NCBI RefSeq assembly: GCF_900215515.1
Contig: NZ_OBEI01000007.1
Coordinates: 1 to 64,000 of the forward strand
From: Persephonella hydrogeniphila
Lineage (GTDB): Bacteria; Aquificota; Aquificia; Aquificales; Hydrogenothermaceae
Direction of reading: 5' to 3'
DNA length: 64,000 nucleotides
Made by a program: the position numbers and the translations under genes. Positions 35,528 through 44,674 of this stretch are shown piece after piece. Within the stretch, counting starts at the first letter, position 1. Each line of letters starts with the position of its first letter. Below the pieces are notes generated by a model. The model ran no database searches. It was not told where the DNA came from and saw nothing but the letters and a program-made list of their open reading frames with translations.

Positions 35528-36649
35528 ATGGCTGTAAAATTAAAGAATGTTATCGAGGCAGTAGCAAGGGAGAAAAATGTACCTGAAGATATAATAGAAA
35601 AGGCTCTTATCGATGGTATAAGAGCCGCTGTCCAGAAAGAGTATGGTTACAAAGACAATGTTAGGGTAGTTTTTGACAAAGAAAATGATGAACTAAAAGT
35701 TTACCTGAAAAAAAGAGTATCCCCTTTTATCGAAAATCCAAAAAGAGATATAACATTAGAAGAGGCAAAAAAATACAACCCAAAAGCTGAGATAGGCAAG
35801 TATGTAGAAGTTCCCCTAAGCCTTGAAGATTTAGGCAGAATCGCATTAAATGCAGCAAAAGAGGTTATTACACATAAAGTAGCAAAAGTAGAAAAAAATA
35901 TACTGTACAGAGAGTTTAAGGAACTTGAGGGAAAAGTCGTCACAGGAACAGTAAGAAGATTTGAGAATGGAGATATTATAGTAGATTTAGGTAGATTAGA
36001 AGCCATTTTACCTGAAGAAGAACAGATAAAAAAGGAAAGCTACAAAATCGGAGACAGGATAAGAGCTCTAATTCTAAAAGTTATAAGAGACGGTTCATAC
36101 ACTATATACGAAAAAGGTAAAGTGAAAAGAGTTATCAATCCAATAGACAGAGATAAGCCTCTTGTTATCCTATCCAGAACACATCCGAACTTTCTGAGGA
36201 AATTATTAGAGATAGAAGTTCCTGAAATACAGGAAGGAGAAATTGAGATAAAAGCCATTGCAAGAGAACCGGGAGAAAGGGCTAAAGTGGCGGTTTACTC
36301 TAAAGATAAAAATATAGACCCTGTAGGAGTAGTAGTAGGACTGAAAGGAAGCAGAATACAGAATGTTACAAATGAGCTATCAGGAGAAAAGATAGATGTA
36401 ATCCAGTGGGATCCTGATCCTGCCAGATTTATAATGAGGGCTCTTTCCCCTGCAAAACCCAAAAAATGGAGACTTCTCGAAGATGAAAAAAGAATTGAAG
36501 TCGCAGTTCCAAAAAATGAACTTTCCCTCGCTATAGGGAAAGGAGGAATAAATGCCAAATTGGCACATAAACTAACAGGATGGCATATAGATATACTAAG
36601 CGAGGAAGATTTTGAGAAACTACAACAACTCCCAAGATCAAAAAAGTAA
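35528..36649 (+). CDS. nusA: Transcription elongation/termination factor NusA
   Basis: A 373-residue NusA with the N-terminal RNA-polymerase-binding domain (about 1-125), an S1 domain (about 130-200; GTVRRFENGDIIVDLG) and two KH domains (about 225-365; GLKGSRIQNVTNELSGEKIDV and LAIGKGGINAKLAHKL). It lacks the acidic C-terminal repeats of gamma-proteobacteria. I chose the ATG at 35528 because GGTGGAGAG precedes it; an earlier in-frame start at 35516 lies inside rimP without such a site. Confidence 0.94.
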   Translation: MAVKLKNVIEAVAREKNVPEDIIEKALIDGIRAAVQKEYGYKDNVRVVFDKENDELKVYLKKRVSPFIENPKRDITLEEAKKYNPKAEIGKYVEVPLSLEDLGRIALNAAKEVITHKVAKVEKNILYREFKELEGKVVTGTVRRFENGDIIVDLGRLEAILPEEEQIKKESYKIGDRIRALILKVIRDGSYTIYEKGKVKRVINPIDRDKPLVILSRTHPNFLRKLLEIEVPEIQEGEIEIKAIAREPGERAKVAVYSKDKNIDPVGVVVGLKGSRIQNVTNELSGEKIDVIQWDPDPARFIMRALSPAKPKKWRLLEDEKRIEVAVPKNELSLAIGKGGINAKLAHKLTGWHIDILSEEDFEKLQQLPRSKK

Positions 36650-36805
36650 ACCTATAAGAAGCTGTATTATATGTAAAAAAAAAGACCTAAAAGGGAGCTA
36701 ATCAGATTTGTCAAAAAAAACAAAGAGGTTGATATTTTAAAAAATAAAGGAGGAAGGGGCTTTTACGTATGCCCTTCCTGCATTCAAGAAAAAAAGTTCA
36801 AAAAA
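36612..36805 (+). pseudogene. ylxR: YlxR (DUF448) domain, interrupted by a -1 shift at an A9 run
   Basis: From a possible TTG start at 36612 (GAGGAAG before it) the frame reads KPIRSCIICKKK and then stops at 36699 after a run of nine A (36675-36683). Reading one base back at the run gives RPKRELIRFVKK and, further on, GGRGFYVCPSCIQEKKFKK, i.e. a complete YlxR domain that runs without a stop into the L7Ae-like part. The first two cysteines are before the shift and the second pair after it. Either slippage at A9, a sequencing error or a true mutation explains this. YlxR is an RNA-binding or RNase-P-associated partner in the nusA-infB operon. Confidence 0.75.
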
Positions 36806-37156
36806 ATGGTAAAAATTCCTGAAGAAGAAATAGAAAAAAAACTTTTGAAACAGATAATTAACTTGATACAGATAGGATGGAGAGGAAGAATTATAACTAT
36901 AGGTTATGATGAAACAGTAAAACAGATTAAAAAAGGAAGAAAAGGATTTTTAATACTTGCAGAGGATATAGCAGAAAGAACAAAAAGGAATATTTTAAAG
37001 GAAGGAAATTTAGAGTATTTTCAGTTATTTACTAAATCCCAGCTTGGGAATTTTATAGGTAAAAAAGAAGTAGGAATTATATTTGTCCCTACGACCAAAT
37101 TTGGTTTAAAATTAAAAGGTTTAATAGCTCAATATTTTGAGCTTAAAAGGAGGTAG
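36806..37156 (+). CDS. ylxQ: L7Ae/YlxQ-like RNA-binding protein, C-terminal half of a YlxR-YlxQ fusion
   Basis: This 116-residue part from an internal ATG resembles the YlxQ/ribosomal L7Ae fold: LLKQIINLIQIGWRGRIITIGYDETVKQI, then LILAEDIAERTKRNIL near 50-65 and the LGNFIGKKEVGII end near 87-99. The frame is open upstream to about 36681 and continues the YlxR C-terminus, so the real product is probably a fused YlxR-YlxQ. A separate start at 36806 has no clear ribosome site. Role: kink-turn RNA binding linked to transcription-translation coupling. Confidence 0.75.
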   Translation: MVKIPEEEIEKKLLKQIINLIQIGWRGRIITIGYDETVKQIKKGRKGFLILAEDIAERTKRNILKEGNLEYFQLFTKSQLGNFIGKKEVGIIFVPTTKFGLKLKGLIAQYFELKRR

Positions 37157-37162
37157 ATAAGT

Positions 37163-39814
37163 TTGTCAAAGGTTAAAATATCAGACCTTGCTAAAGAGTT
37201 TGGAATGACTTGGAAACAGCTTGCAGAAGAAATCCATAATTTGACAGGAGAGACTGTAAAATCACCGTCTACTAAAATAGATGAAGAAGTTGTCTCCCTA
37301 TTAAGAGATGTACTGGGAGAATCTACAGTTCTTGTAGAAGAAGAACAGGAAGAAAAGAAAGAAGAGAAAAAAGGCATAAAACTGTGGGATCTTGCACATG
37401 AGATTGATGTACCAATTGAAGATATAAAAGAAGGTCTGAAAGCACTTGGTTTTGAAGGAGAGATTGACAGCTTTACAGTCGTTGAAGAATCCATTGTAGA
37501 AAAGATAAAAGAGTATCTGAAAGAAAAAGAGAAAAGAGAAGAAGAGAAGAAAAAAGAAGAGGAAAAACTTAAAAAAGAAAAAGAAGCAGAAAAAGAGCTA
37601 AAAAAGAAAGAGATAGAAAGAAAAAAAGAGTTCAAAGCAAAATTAGAGGAAAGACCTGCACCAAAGGTTGAGAAGAAAGAAAAAATCGAAGCAAAGAGAC
37701 CTGAAAAACCAAAAACGGAAAAAACTGTAAAGCCTAGGGAAGAAAAGCAGAAAGTAGAACCTGTAGAAAAGATAGAGAAAAAAGAAGAAAAACCAAAGAA
37801 AAAAATAGAAAAAGTAGAAAGACCAAAGCCAGTAGAAGAAAAACCAAAAGTAGAAGAAAAAGAAGGAACAAGAGAGAAGCTCCCAGAGAAAGAAAAAATA
37901 AAACTAAGCAAAGAAGAAAAAGCCGAGTTAGAAGCCCTGAAAAAACTAATGGGAGCCCAGCCTAAAAAGAAAAAGAAGAAAAAGAAAAAGGAAAAAGAAG
38001 AAGCAAGAAAACCAGAAGCAGAGAAGAAAGAGGAAGAAGAATTAAAAATAGCCATCATACCTGAAGTCATTACAGTAAGAGAATTGGCAGATTTACTAAA
38101 CCTGCCAGTTAACCAGATAATGGCAGACTTACTGCAAAAGGGCATCCTCGCAACAGTAAACCAGACTATTGATCCAGAAATAGCACTTCAGATAGCTGAA
38201 GAACACGGATTTTTAGCAGAGATACAGAAGGAAGGAGAAGAAGTATCAATAGTGGAAGAACTTCCTGAAGAAGAAAAAGCAAAAATATTAGAAGAAGAGG
38301 AAGAAGAAGGAGAACTTGTCGAGAGACCACCTGTAGTAACAGTTATGGGTCATGTAGACCACGGAAAAACCACATTATTAGATACAATAAGAAAGACTGA
38401 TGTTGCAGCGAGAGAAAAAGGAGGAATAACCCAGCATATAGGTGCATACAAAATCAAACTACCTAACGGGAAAGAAATCACTTTCCTTGATACGCCAGGA
38501 CACGAAGCCTTTACAACATTAAGAGCCAGAGGTTCTAAAGTAGCCGATATAGCAGTTCTTGTTGTCGCAGCAGACGATGGAGTAAAACCACAGACTGTTG
38601 AGGCTATAAACCACGCAAAAAATGCAGGAGTCCCTATAATCGTTGCTATAAACAAAATTGACAAACCGGGTGCAGACCCTGAAAGAGTTAAGAGGGAACT
38701 ATCCCAGTACGGTCTTATCCCAGAAGAATGGGGTGGAGATACCATAATGGTACCTGTTTCTGCTAAAACAGGGCAAAATGTAGAAGAACTTTTAGAAAAT
38801 ATACTTCTCGTTGCAGAAATTTTAGATCTTAAGGCAAATCCAAACAAACCAGCCGTAGGAACGGTAATAGAATCAAAGCTTGATCCAAAAAAAGGAGCTG
38901 TAGCAACAATTCTGATAGAAAATGGTACACTCCATCAGGGAGATTACTTTGTTGCTGGCTACACATGGGGTAAAGTCCGTGCAATGTTTGATGAAAGGGG
39001 AAATCAATTAAAAGAGGCAGGCCCCGGAACACCTGTAGAAATACTTGGTTTTAATGAAGTTCCTCAAGCAGGTGATAAATTCATAGTTAAGAAAACAGAA
39101 AGAGAAGCAAGACAGCTGGCCGAACTCAGAAAAAGAAAAAGAGAAGAAGAACTTCTTGCCAAAAAAGCAAGACTGCACTTTGAAAACCTCGCAGGTCAGA
39201 AAGAGATTAATATCATTGTAAAAGCAGATGTTCAGGGTTCACTTGAGGCGATAATAAAATCCCTTGAAGAACTATCTGAGAAATTTGAAGATGTCAGTAT
39301 AAATGTGATACACAGTGGTATAGGAGGAATCACAGAAAGTGATGTTATGCTTGCTGCTGCTTCAAACGCAATAATTCTTGGCTTTAATGTAAGACCAGAT
39401 GCTGCAGCAAGAAAAGCAGCAGAAGAGGAAAATGTTGATATCAGAATATACAGTATCATATACGATCTTGTTGAAGATATGGAAAAAGCACTAAAAGGAA
39501 TGCTTGAACCTGTTGAGAGGGAACAGTTCCTCGGAACATGTGAGGTAAAACAGATATTCAGAATAAAAGGTGTAGGAACTGTAGCAGGGTGTCTCGTCAC
39601 AGAAGGTGTAATCAGAAGAAACGCAAAAGCCAGACTTGTAAGAGACGGTGTTGTTATATATGATGGAGAGATCGCTTCTCTGAAAAGATTTAAAGAGGAT
39701 GTAAAAGAAGTGGCAAAAGGATACGAATGTGGAGTTATGTTAAAAGATTTCAATGATGTAAAGCCGGGAGATATTATAGAATCGTACGAAATTGTTCAGG
39801 AGAGACAAGAATAA
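37163..39814 (+). CDS. infB: Translation initiation factor IF-2
   Basis: An 883-residue GTPase that places initiator tRNA on the 30S subunit. The N-terminal 290 residues hold two IF2N-like modules (ISDLAKEFGMTWKQLAEEI; IKLWDLAHEIDV) and a long Lys/Glu-rich linker. The GTPase has VMGHVDHGKTTLLD (near 394), DTPGHEAF (near 440) and NKID (near 496), with domains II-IV after it. It starts with TTG, with AAAGGAGG 9 bases before it. The linker is extremely purine-rich, which creates a long Ser/Phe-rich frame on the other strand that is not a gene. Confidence 0.97.
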   Translation: MSKVKISDLAKEFGMTWKQLAEEIHNLTGETVKSPSTKIDEEVVSLLRDVLGESTVLVEEEQEEKKEEKKGIKLWDLAHEIDVPIEDIKEGLKALGFEGEIDSFTVVEESIVEKIKEYLKEKEKREEEKKKEEEKLKKEKEAEKELKKKEIERKKEFKAKLEERPAPKVEKKEKIEAKRPEKPKTEKTVKPREEKQKVEPVEKIEKKEEKPKKKIEKVERPKPVEEKPKVEEKEGTREKLPEKEKIKLSKEEKAELEALKKLMGAQPKKKKKKKKKEKEEARKPEAEKKEEEELKIAIIPEVITVRELADLLNLPVNQIMADLLQKGILATVNQTIDPEIALQIAEEHGFLAEIQKEGEEVSIVEELPEEEKAKILEEEEEEGELVERPPVVTVMGHVDHGKTTLLDTIRKTDVAAREKGGITQHIGAYKIKLPNGKEITFLDTPGHEAFTTLRARGSKVADIAVLVVAADDGVKPQTVEAINHAKNAGVPIIVAINKIDKPGADPERVKRELSQYGLIPEEWGGDTIMVPVSAKTGQNVEELLENILLVAEILDLKANPNKPAVGTVIESKLDPKKGAVATILIENGTLHQGDYFVAGYTWGKVRAMFDERGNQLKEAGPGTPVEILGFNEVPQAGDKFIVKKTEREARQLAELRKRKREEELLAKKARLHFENLAGQKEINIIVKADVQGSLEAIIKSLEELSEKFEDVSINVIHSGIGGITESDVMLAAASNAIILGFNVRPDAAARKAAEEENVDIRIYSIIYDLVEDMEKALKGMLEPVEREQFLGTCEVKQIFRIKGVGTVAGCLVTEGVIRRNAKARLVRDGVVIYDGEIASLKRFKEDVKEVAKGYECGVMLKDFNDVKPGDIIESYEIVQERQE

Positions 39815-39818
39815 CTGA

Positions 39819-40454
39819 ATGACCTCTATAAAAATAGTCGAGATATTCAGAACCGTAGAAGGGGAAGGCAAATGGGTAGGCCTTCCTGTCTCATTTATCA
39901 GATTAGAGGGCTGTAATCTAAGATGTCCATGGTGCGATACATCCTACTCCTACGACGGCAAAACATTTGAAGAGATCAGTATAGACAGTGTGATTAAAGA
40001 AATAGAAAAATTAGGTCTGAAAAGAGTTTGTATCACAGGAGGAGAACCCTTTCTTACACCTCAACTACCTGAACTGGTAAAAAAGCTCATAAACAGAGGA
40101 TACAAAGTTCTCATTGAAACAAATGGAACATTATGGATAAAAGAGTTAGAAGATATAAAAAGTAAAGACCTTTATATAACCTGTTCTCCAAAGCCTCCTG
40201 CCTACTTTATCCATCCAGAGTTACTTCCTTTTATAACAGAGCTTAAATATGTTGTTGATGAGTACCTGAAAATAGAAGATATAATTAATGAAAAAACACT
40301 AAGAATAATAAAGAACGACTTTGTGGTTCTTCAACCGGAAAGCAATAGACCAGAAATGGTCAGAAAAGCTTTAAAACTACAGGAAGAGATATTAAAAACA
40401 GGTTATGAGAGCAGAATAATACCACAATGTCATAAAATACTGGGTCTTCCATGA
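39819..40454 (+). CDS. queE: 7-carboxy-7-deazaguanine synthase (radical SAM)
   Basis: A 211-residue radical SAM enzyme of queuosine precursor synthesis. The cluster motif is CNLRCPWC (CX3CX2C, near residues 30-37), followed by DTSYSYDG. TGGEPFLTPQLPEL near 68 binds S-adenosylmethionine. It opens with IVEIFRTVEGEGKWVGLPVSFIRLEGC, a typical QueE start. It begins 4 bases after infB and shares ATGA with the next gene. Confidence 0.92.
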   Translation: MTSIKIVEIFRTVEGEGKWVGLPVSFIRLEGCNLRCPWCDTSYSYDGKTFEEISIDSVIKEIEKLGLKRVCITGGEPFLTPQLPELVKKLINRGYKVLIETNGTLWIKELEDIKSKDLYITCSPKPPAYFIHPELLPFITELKYVVDEYLKIEDIINEKTLRIIKNDFVVLQPESNRPEMVRKALKLQEEILKTGYESRIIPQCHKILGLP

Positions 40455-41623
40455 AAAAAGTTATAGTAAAAAACTCTGCTGAGCACAAGTTTAGAAAACA
40501 GGTACAGTGGGTGTACAAAAACGAGATAAAAAAATACCCTAAAGATATACAGAAGGGAGAGATTGTCGAGATATTTTCTCCGGCAGGAAAATTCCTTGGA
40601 TTAGGTTATTTTAACCCCCTAAGCAAAATCTCATTAAGAGTTCTTTCCTTTTTTAGAAGAAAGGACATACCTGAACTGATAAGAAGCAGAATAATAAATG
40701 CAATCAACAGGAGAAAGGAGCTTGCAAAAATCACAGATGCTTACAGAATTGTACATTCTGAGGCAGACTTGCTACCTGGACTTACCGTCGATTACTATAG
40801 GAATTATCTGTCTATCCAGATCAATACAGCTGGAATGGAAAGACTGAGAGATACAGTTATAGAAACACTTATAGATGTGATAAAACCAGAAGGTATATAC
40901 GATAAATCTGACCAGAAAGTAAGAAAAATAGAAGGATTAGAAACAGAAAACAAAACTTTATACGGACATATTCCGGATAAAATCAAGATAAAAGAGTACA
41001 GTACAGAGTTTTTTGTTTATTTGAAAGAAGGACAGAAAACAGGAGCTTATCTGGATCAAAGGGCAAACAGAAAAATTGTGTCTGATTTTGTACAGAAAGG
41101 ATTCAGAGTTTTAGATCTTTTCTGTAATACAGGTGGATTTGGCATACACGCATACAAAAAGGGTGCAGACTTTGTTAAGTTTGTTGATATTTCAGATATT
41201 GCTCTAAAACAGGTAGAGGAAAACTGCCATCTGAATAATATTCAGAATTTCGAAACAGTAAATAAAAATGTTTTTGATTTTTTGAAAGAAGAAAAAAACA
41301 AAGGAGAGAAATACGACCTTATCATACTTGATCCACCTTCTTTTGCAAAAACAAAGCATGAAAAAGTAGGGGCACTAAGGGGATTTAAATATCTGATTTT
41401 AAATAGTCTAAAGCTACTGAAGGAAGGAGGTTTTCTATCAGTATTTTCCTGCTCCTACCATATCTCTATGGATGATCTGATAAATCTATCTATAGATGCT
41501 TCAGCTGACAGTTTTTCTGTATCCCACATAAAAAAATTTCTGTATCAGGATGTTGATCATCCTGTTCTCCTGAACATGCCTGAGACTTTATATCTGAAAG
41601 GATTTATACTGAAAAAACTATGA
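40451..41623 (+). CDS. RlmI-like 23S rRNA methyltransferase
   Basis: A 390-residue protein with an N-terminal PUA domain (about 1-75) and a C-terminal Rossmann methyltransferase (about 190-390). The SAM loop is VLDLFCNTGGFGIHAYKKGA near 223, and the catalytic stretch LDPPSFAKTK lies near 295. It probably makes an m5C in 23S rRNA (RlmI/YccW family). A catalytic Cys lies in SVFSCSYH near 337. ATGA overlaps exist with both neighbours. Confidence 0.88.
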   Translation: MKKVIVKNSAEHKFRKQVQWVYKNEIKKYPKDIQKGEIVEIFSPAGKFLGLGYFNPLSKISLRVLSFFRRKDIPELIRSRIINAINRRKELAKITDAYRIVHSEADLLPGLTVDYYRNYLSIQINTAGMERLRDTVIETLIDVIKPEGIYDKSDQKVRKIEGLETENKTLYGHIPDKIKIKEYSTEFFVYLKEGQKTGAYLDQRANRKIVSDFVQKGFRVLDLFCNTGGFGIHAYKKGADFVKFVDISDIALKQVEENCHLNNIQNFETVNKNVFDFLKEEKNKGEKYDLIILDPPSFAKTKHEKVGALRGFKYLILNSLKLLKEGGFLSVFSCSYHISMDDLINLSIDASADSFSVSHIKKFLYQDVDHPVLLNMPETLYLKGFILKKL

Positions 41624-42459
41624 AAATAAAAAAAGCCCTTGAGCTTGGAGTAAAGAGACTTAAAGAAGCAGGAATAAAGACTCCGGTAACAGACACACAC
41701 CTTATCATGTCTAAAGTACTGGGAGTTCCCAGATGGAAAATTATTGTAGAAAAAGATAAAGAGATTTCTCCAGAAAAAAGAAAAAGGTTTTTTTCATTAA
41801 TAGAAAAAAGAGCAGAGAGGTATCCCCTTGGATATATACTCGGAGAAAAAGAATTTTTCAATATAAAACTAAAAGTAGAAGAAGGAGTATTAATTCCAAG
41901 ACCTGAAACAGAAATTCTTGTGGAAGAAGTTTTAAAAAGAATACCAGAAAATGAGAAAAGAACAGGTCTGGAAATAGGAGTAGGATCAGGTGCTATATCT
42001 ATAGCGCTTTTAAAAAACAGAAAAAAACTTATCATGTATGGAGTTGATATATCAGATAAAGCCCTGCAGATTTCAGCCTTAAATGCTAAAATTAATGGCG
42101 TACTGGATAGATTTTTACTGTTAAAAAGCAATCTATTTGAAAAAGTTCCCGATATAAAATTTGATTTTATAGTTTCAAACCCACCGTATATATCAGAAGA
42201 AGAGTACAGGGAACTTGAAGAGGAAGTTAAAAAAGAGCCTTATGAAGCTCTGGTATCAGGTAAAGAGGGCACAGAGTTTTACGAAAAGATAGTGAAAGGA
42301 GGGAAAAAGTTCTTGAAAGAAAAAGGCTTTTTTGCTTTTGAGATAGGGTGGAAACAGGCACAGGCTGTAAGGTATATTTTAGAAAATGAAGGATTTAAGG
42401 TATCTGTAATAAAAGATCTTCAGGGTCACGACAGGGTGATAATAGGAGAAAGGCAATGA
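41620..42459 (+). CDS. prmC: Release-factor glutamine methyltransferase
   Basis: A 279-residue enzyme that methylates the Gln of the GGQ motif in RF1/RF2. It has a helical N-terminal domain, then LEIGVGSGAISIALLK near 115 (SAM loop) and the catalytic SNPPYIS near 185. The segment VLIPRPETEILVEEV near 90 is characteristic of PrmC. It is coupled to the genes on both sides by ATGA overlaps. Confidence 0.94.
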   Translation: MKIKKALELGVKRLKEAGIKTPVTDTHLIMSKVLGVPRWKIIVEKDKEISPEKRKRFFSLIEKRAERYPLGYILGEKEFFNIKLKVEEGVLIPRPETEILVEEVLKRIPENEKRTGLEIGVGSGAISIALLKNRKKLIMYGVDISDKALQISALNAKINGVLDRFLLLKSNLFEKVPDIKFDFIVSNPPYISEEEYRELEEEVKKEPYEALVSGKEGTEFYEKIVKGGKKFLKEKGFFAFEIGWKQAQAVRYILENEGFKVSVIKDLQGHDRVIIGERQ

Positions 42460-43754
42460 TTAATATAGAGGAAGGGGTTATTGAGTATCTTGAAATAGAA
42501 GGACAGAGAGAGCTAAAGGGTTCTGTCAAGATATCCGGAGCTAAAAATGCTGCCCTTCCAGATATGGCAGCTACAATACTCACAGATGAAACGGTCATTT
42601 TAGAGAATATCCCATATCTGCTTGATGTCTCAACAATGAAAGATCTTCTCGAACATATCGGAGTTCAGATTGAAGAGAAAGAAAACTCTGTATTCTCCTT
42701 TAGCCTGAAAGAAGTAAAATCTCTACAAGCTCCCTATGAACTGGTCAGTAAAATGAGAGCATCTATACTGGTTTTAGGACCCCTGCTAACAAGATTCGGT
42801 TATGCAAAAGTTGCGCTCCCTGGAGGCTGTTCAATAGGAACAAGGCCTGTAGACCTCCATCTCAAAGCCTTACAAAAAATGGGTGCCAGAATAAAGGTAG
42901 AACATGGATACATCTATGCAGAAGCTCCCTACGGTCTTAAAGGCAGTTATATATACTTTGATAAAAAGAGCGTTACAGGAACAGAAAACATAATGATGGC
43001 AGCCACTCTTGCAGAAGGACAGACAGTGATTGATAACGCTGCAAGAGAACCTGAAGTTGTTGACCTCGCAAATATGCTAAAAAAAATGGGAGCTGATATA
43101 AAAGGAGAAGGAACAGACAGAATAATAATAACAGGTGTTAAAAAACTAAAAGGTACAAAACATAGAATTATCCCCGATAGAATAGAAGCTGGAACTTTCG
43201 CTGTAATAGCTGCTCTTTTCGAAGGAAATATAGTTATTGAAGAGTATCCTTCAGAGTACCTCGGATATGTCCACACAATTTTGAGAGATATGGGTATCAA
43301 TGTGATAAAGCTCTCAGAAAATCAGGTCATTATTAAAAAATCTGGCAGATTAAAACCTGTAAACATTCAGACAAAAGAATACCCTTATTTCCCTACTGAT
43401 CTTCAGGCACAGTTTATGACACTACTTTCAGTTGTAGAAGGAAGATCTAAAATAACAGAAAATATATTTGAAAATAGGTTTATGCATGTTCCTGAACTAA
43501 AAAGATTAGGAGCAGATATCACAGTAAATGGAAGGGATGCATTTATAAAAGGTGTTAAAAAGCTCTCAGGGGCACAGGTGAAAGCAACGGATCTCAGGGC
43601 AAGCGCAGCAATGGTAATAGCCGGTCTGATAGCCGATGGAAAAACAAGAATTTACAATATATACCACCTTGATAGAGGATACGAAAATTTAGATTCAAAA
43701 CTCAGACTTTTAGGTGCTTCTGTAAAAAGAGGTTTTGAAGATATATCCAGTTAA
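42456..43754 (+). CDS. murA: UDP-N-acetylglucosamine enolpyruvyl transferase
   Basis: A 432-residue enzyme for the first committed step of peptidoglycan synthesis. It opens with LKGSVKISGAKNAALP, and the active-site Cys is in LPGGCSIGTRPVDLHLKAL near 115-135, so fosfomycin would react in principle. The terminal loop DLRASAAMVIAGLIADGKT lies near 378. It is the last gene of the rimP-to-murA block. Its stop interlocks with the sigma-factor stop (TTAA). Confidence 0.95.
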   Translation: MINIEEGVIEYLEIEGQRELKGSVKISGAKNAALPDMAATILTDETVILENIPYLLDVSTMKDLLEHIGVQIEEKENSVFSFSLKEVKSLQAPYELVSKMRASILVLGPLLTRFGYAKVALPGGCSIGTRPVDLHLKALQKMGARIKVEHGYIYAEAPYGLKGSYIYFDKKSVTGTENIMMAATLAEGQTVIDNAAREPEVVDLANMLKKMGADIKGEGTDRIIITGVKKLKGTKHRIIPDRIEAGTFAVIAALFEGNIVIEEYPSEYLGYVHTILRDMGINVIKLSENQVIIKKSGRLKPVNIQTKEYPYFPTDLQAQFMTLLSVVEGRSKITENIFENRFMHVPELKRLGADITVNGRDAFIKGVKKLSGAQVKATDLRASAAMVIAGLIADGKTRIYNIYHLDRGYENLDSKLRLLGASVKRGFEDISS

Positions 43755-44596
43755 GACAGAAAATCCTTTAGGTGTTTCTTTATTGCAAGGGTTCTCAACT
43801 TTTTTAATGCCCTCTGTTCTATCTGTCTGACCCTTTCCCTTGATATACCAAGTATTTCTCCTACTTCTGTTAAGGTTTTTGGTTCTTCTCCATTTAGACC
43901 GAATCTGTACTCTATGATAGCCTTCTCCCTTTCGTCAAGCACGTTAAGAAGTTTATTCAGTTCTTTATGTAAAGATTCCTCAACAATATCTTTTTCAACA
44001 TCCTCCGTGCCCTTTTTGGAGAGAACATCAAGGAGTGTAAGATCTTCCCCTTCTTCACCTAAGGGTTTATCAAGGGAGTAAGGCATTCTTACTATCTGAA
44101 GGGCATTCCTTACTTTTTTTGGAGATGCATTAACCTCTTTCGCTATTTCCTCTATTGTAGGTTCCCTTTTCAGCTCTTCCTTAAGTCTTTCATACGTCTC
44201 CTTCACTTTGCTTATAAACAACGATTCTTTAACAGGAATTCTTACAGCTCCTGTTTGTTGGAATATAGTCTGCATAATAGCCTGTCTTATCCACCAGACA
44301 GCATAAGATATAAATTTTACATCTCTGTCTGGGTCAAATCTTTTTGCAGCCTCAAGGAGCCCTAAATTTCCAGCAGCAATAAGGTCTGTTAAAGGTACTC
44401 CCCACCCCATAAAGTTTTTTGCAACATTGACTACAAAGCGAAGATTACCCTCCACCAGTTTCTTTAGAGCTTCTTTATCCCCTTTTTTTGCTCTTCTGGC
44501 GAGTTCTTTTTCTTCTTCAGGTGTTAGAAGGGGATGTTCGGCCATCTTCTGTATGTATAAGTTTAATGTTGTCTGTTCTTTATCCAAATCTGCCAT
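43751..44596 (-). CDS. Sigma-70 family factor, group 2 type
   Basis: A 281-residue RNA-polymerase sigma factor with regions 1.2 to 4 but no region 1.1. Region 1.2 is LYIQKMAEHPLLTPEEEKELA. Region 2 is RFVVNVAKNFMGWGVPLTDLIAAGNLGLLEAAKRFD, with the -10-binding YAVWWIRQAI near 98. Region 4 ends with the helix-turn-helix LTEVGEILGISRERVRQIEQRALKKL near 238-263. The RpoH box is absent. It could be the RpoS-like sigma of Aquificota; the regulon is unknown. Confidence 0.9.
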   Translation of the reverse strand: MADLDKEQTTLNLYIQKMAEHPLLTPEEEKELARRAKKGDKEALKKLVEGNLRFVVNVAKNFMGWGVPLTDLIAAGNLGLLEAAKRFDPDRDVKFISYAVWWIRQAIMQTIFQQTGAVRIPVKESLFISKVKETYERLKEELKREPTIEEIAKEVNASPKKVRNALQIVRMPYSLDKPLGEEGEDLTLLDVLSKKGTEDVEKDIVEESLHKELNKLLNVLDEREKAIIEYRFGLNGEEPKTLTEVGEILGISRERVRQIEQRALKKLRTLAIKKHLKDFLS

Positions 44597-44674
44597 ATTA
44601 TCCCCTTTCTTTTTTTAAATAAAAATTAAGAATAATTATTAATAAAATCTATGATATATCTCAATAATTTAAAT

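Noticed and set aside
37129-38145. Long - strand open frame (338 codons) opposite infB
   Set aside because: It is the antisense of the Lys/Glu-rich IF-2 linker, which forces Ser/Phe-rich codons; no ribosome site and no family resemblance.
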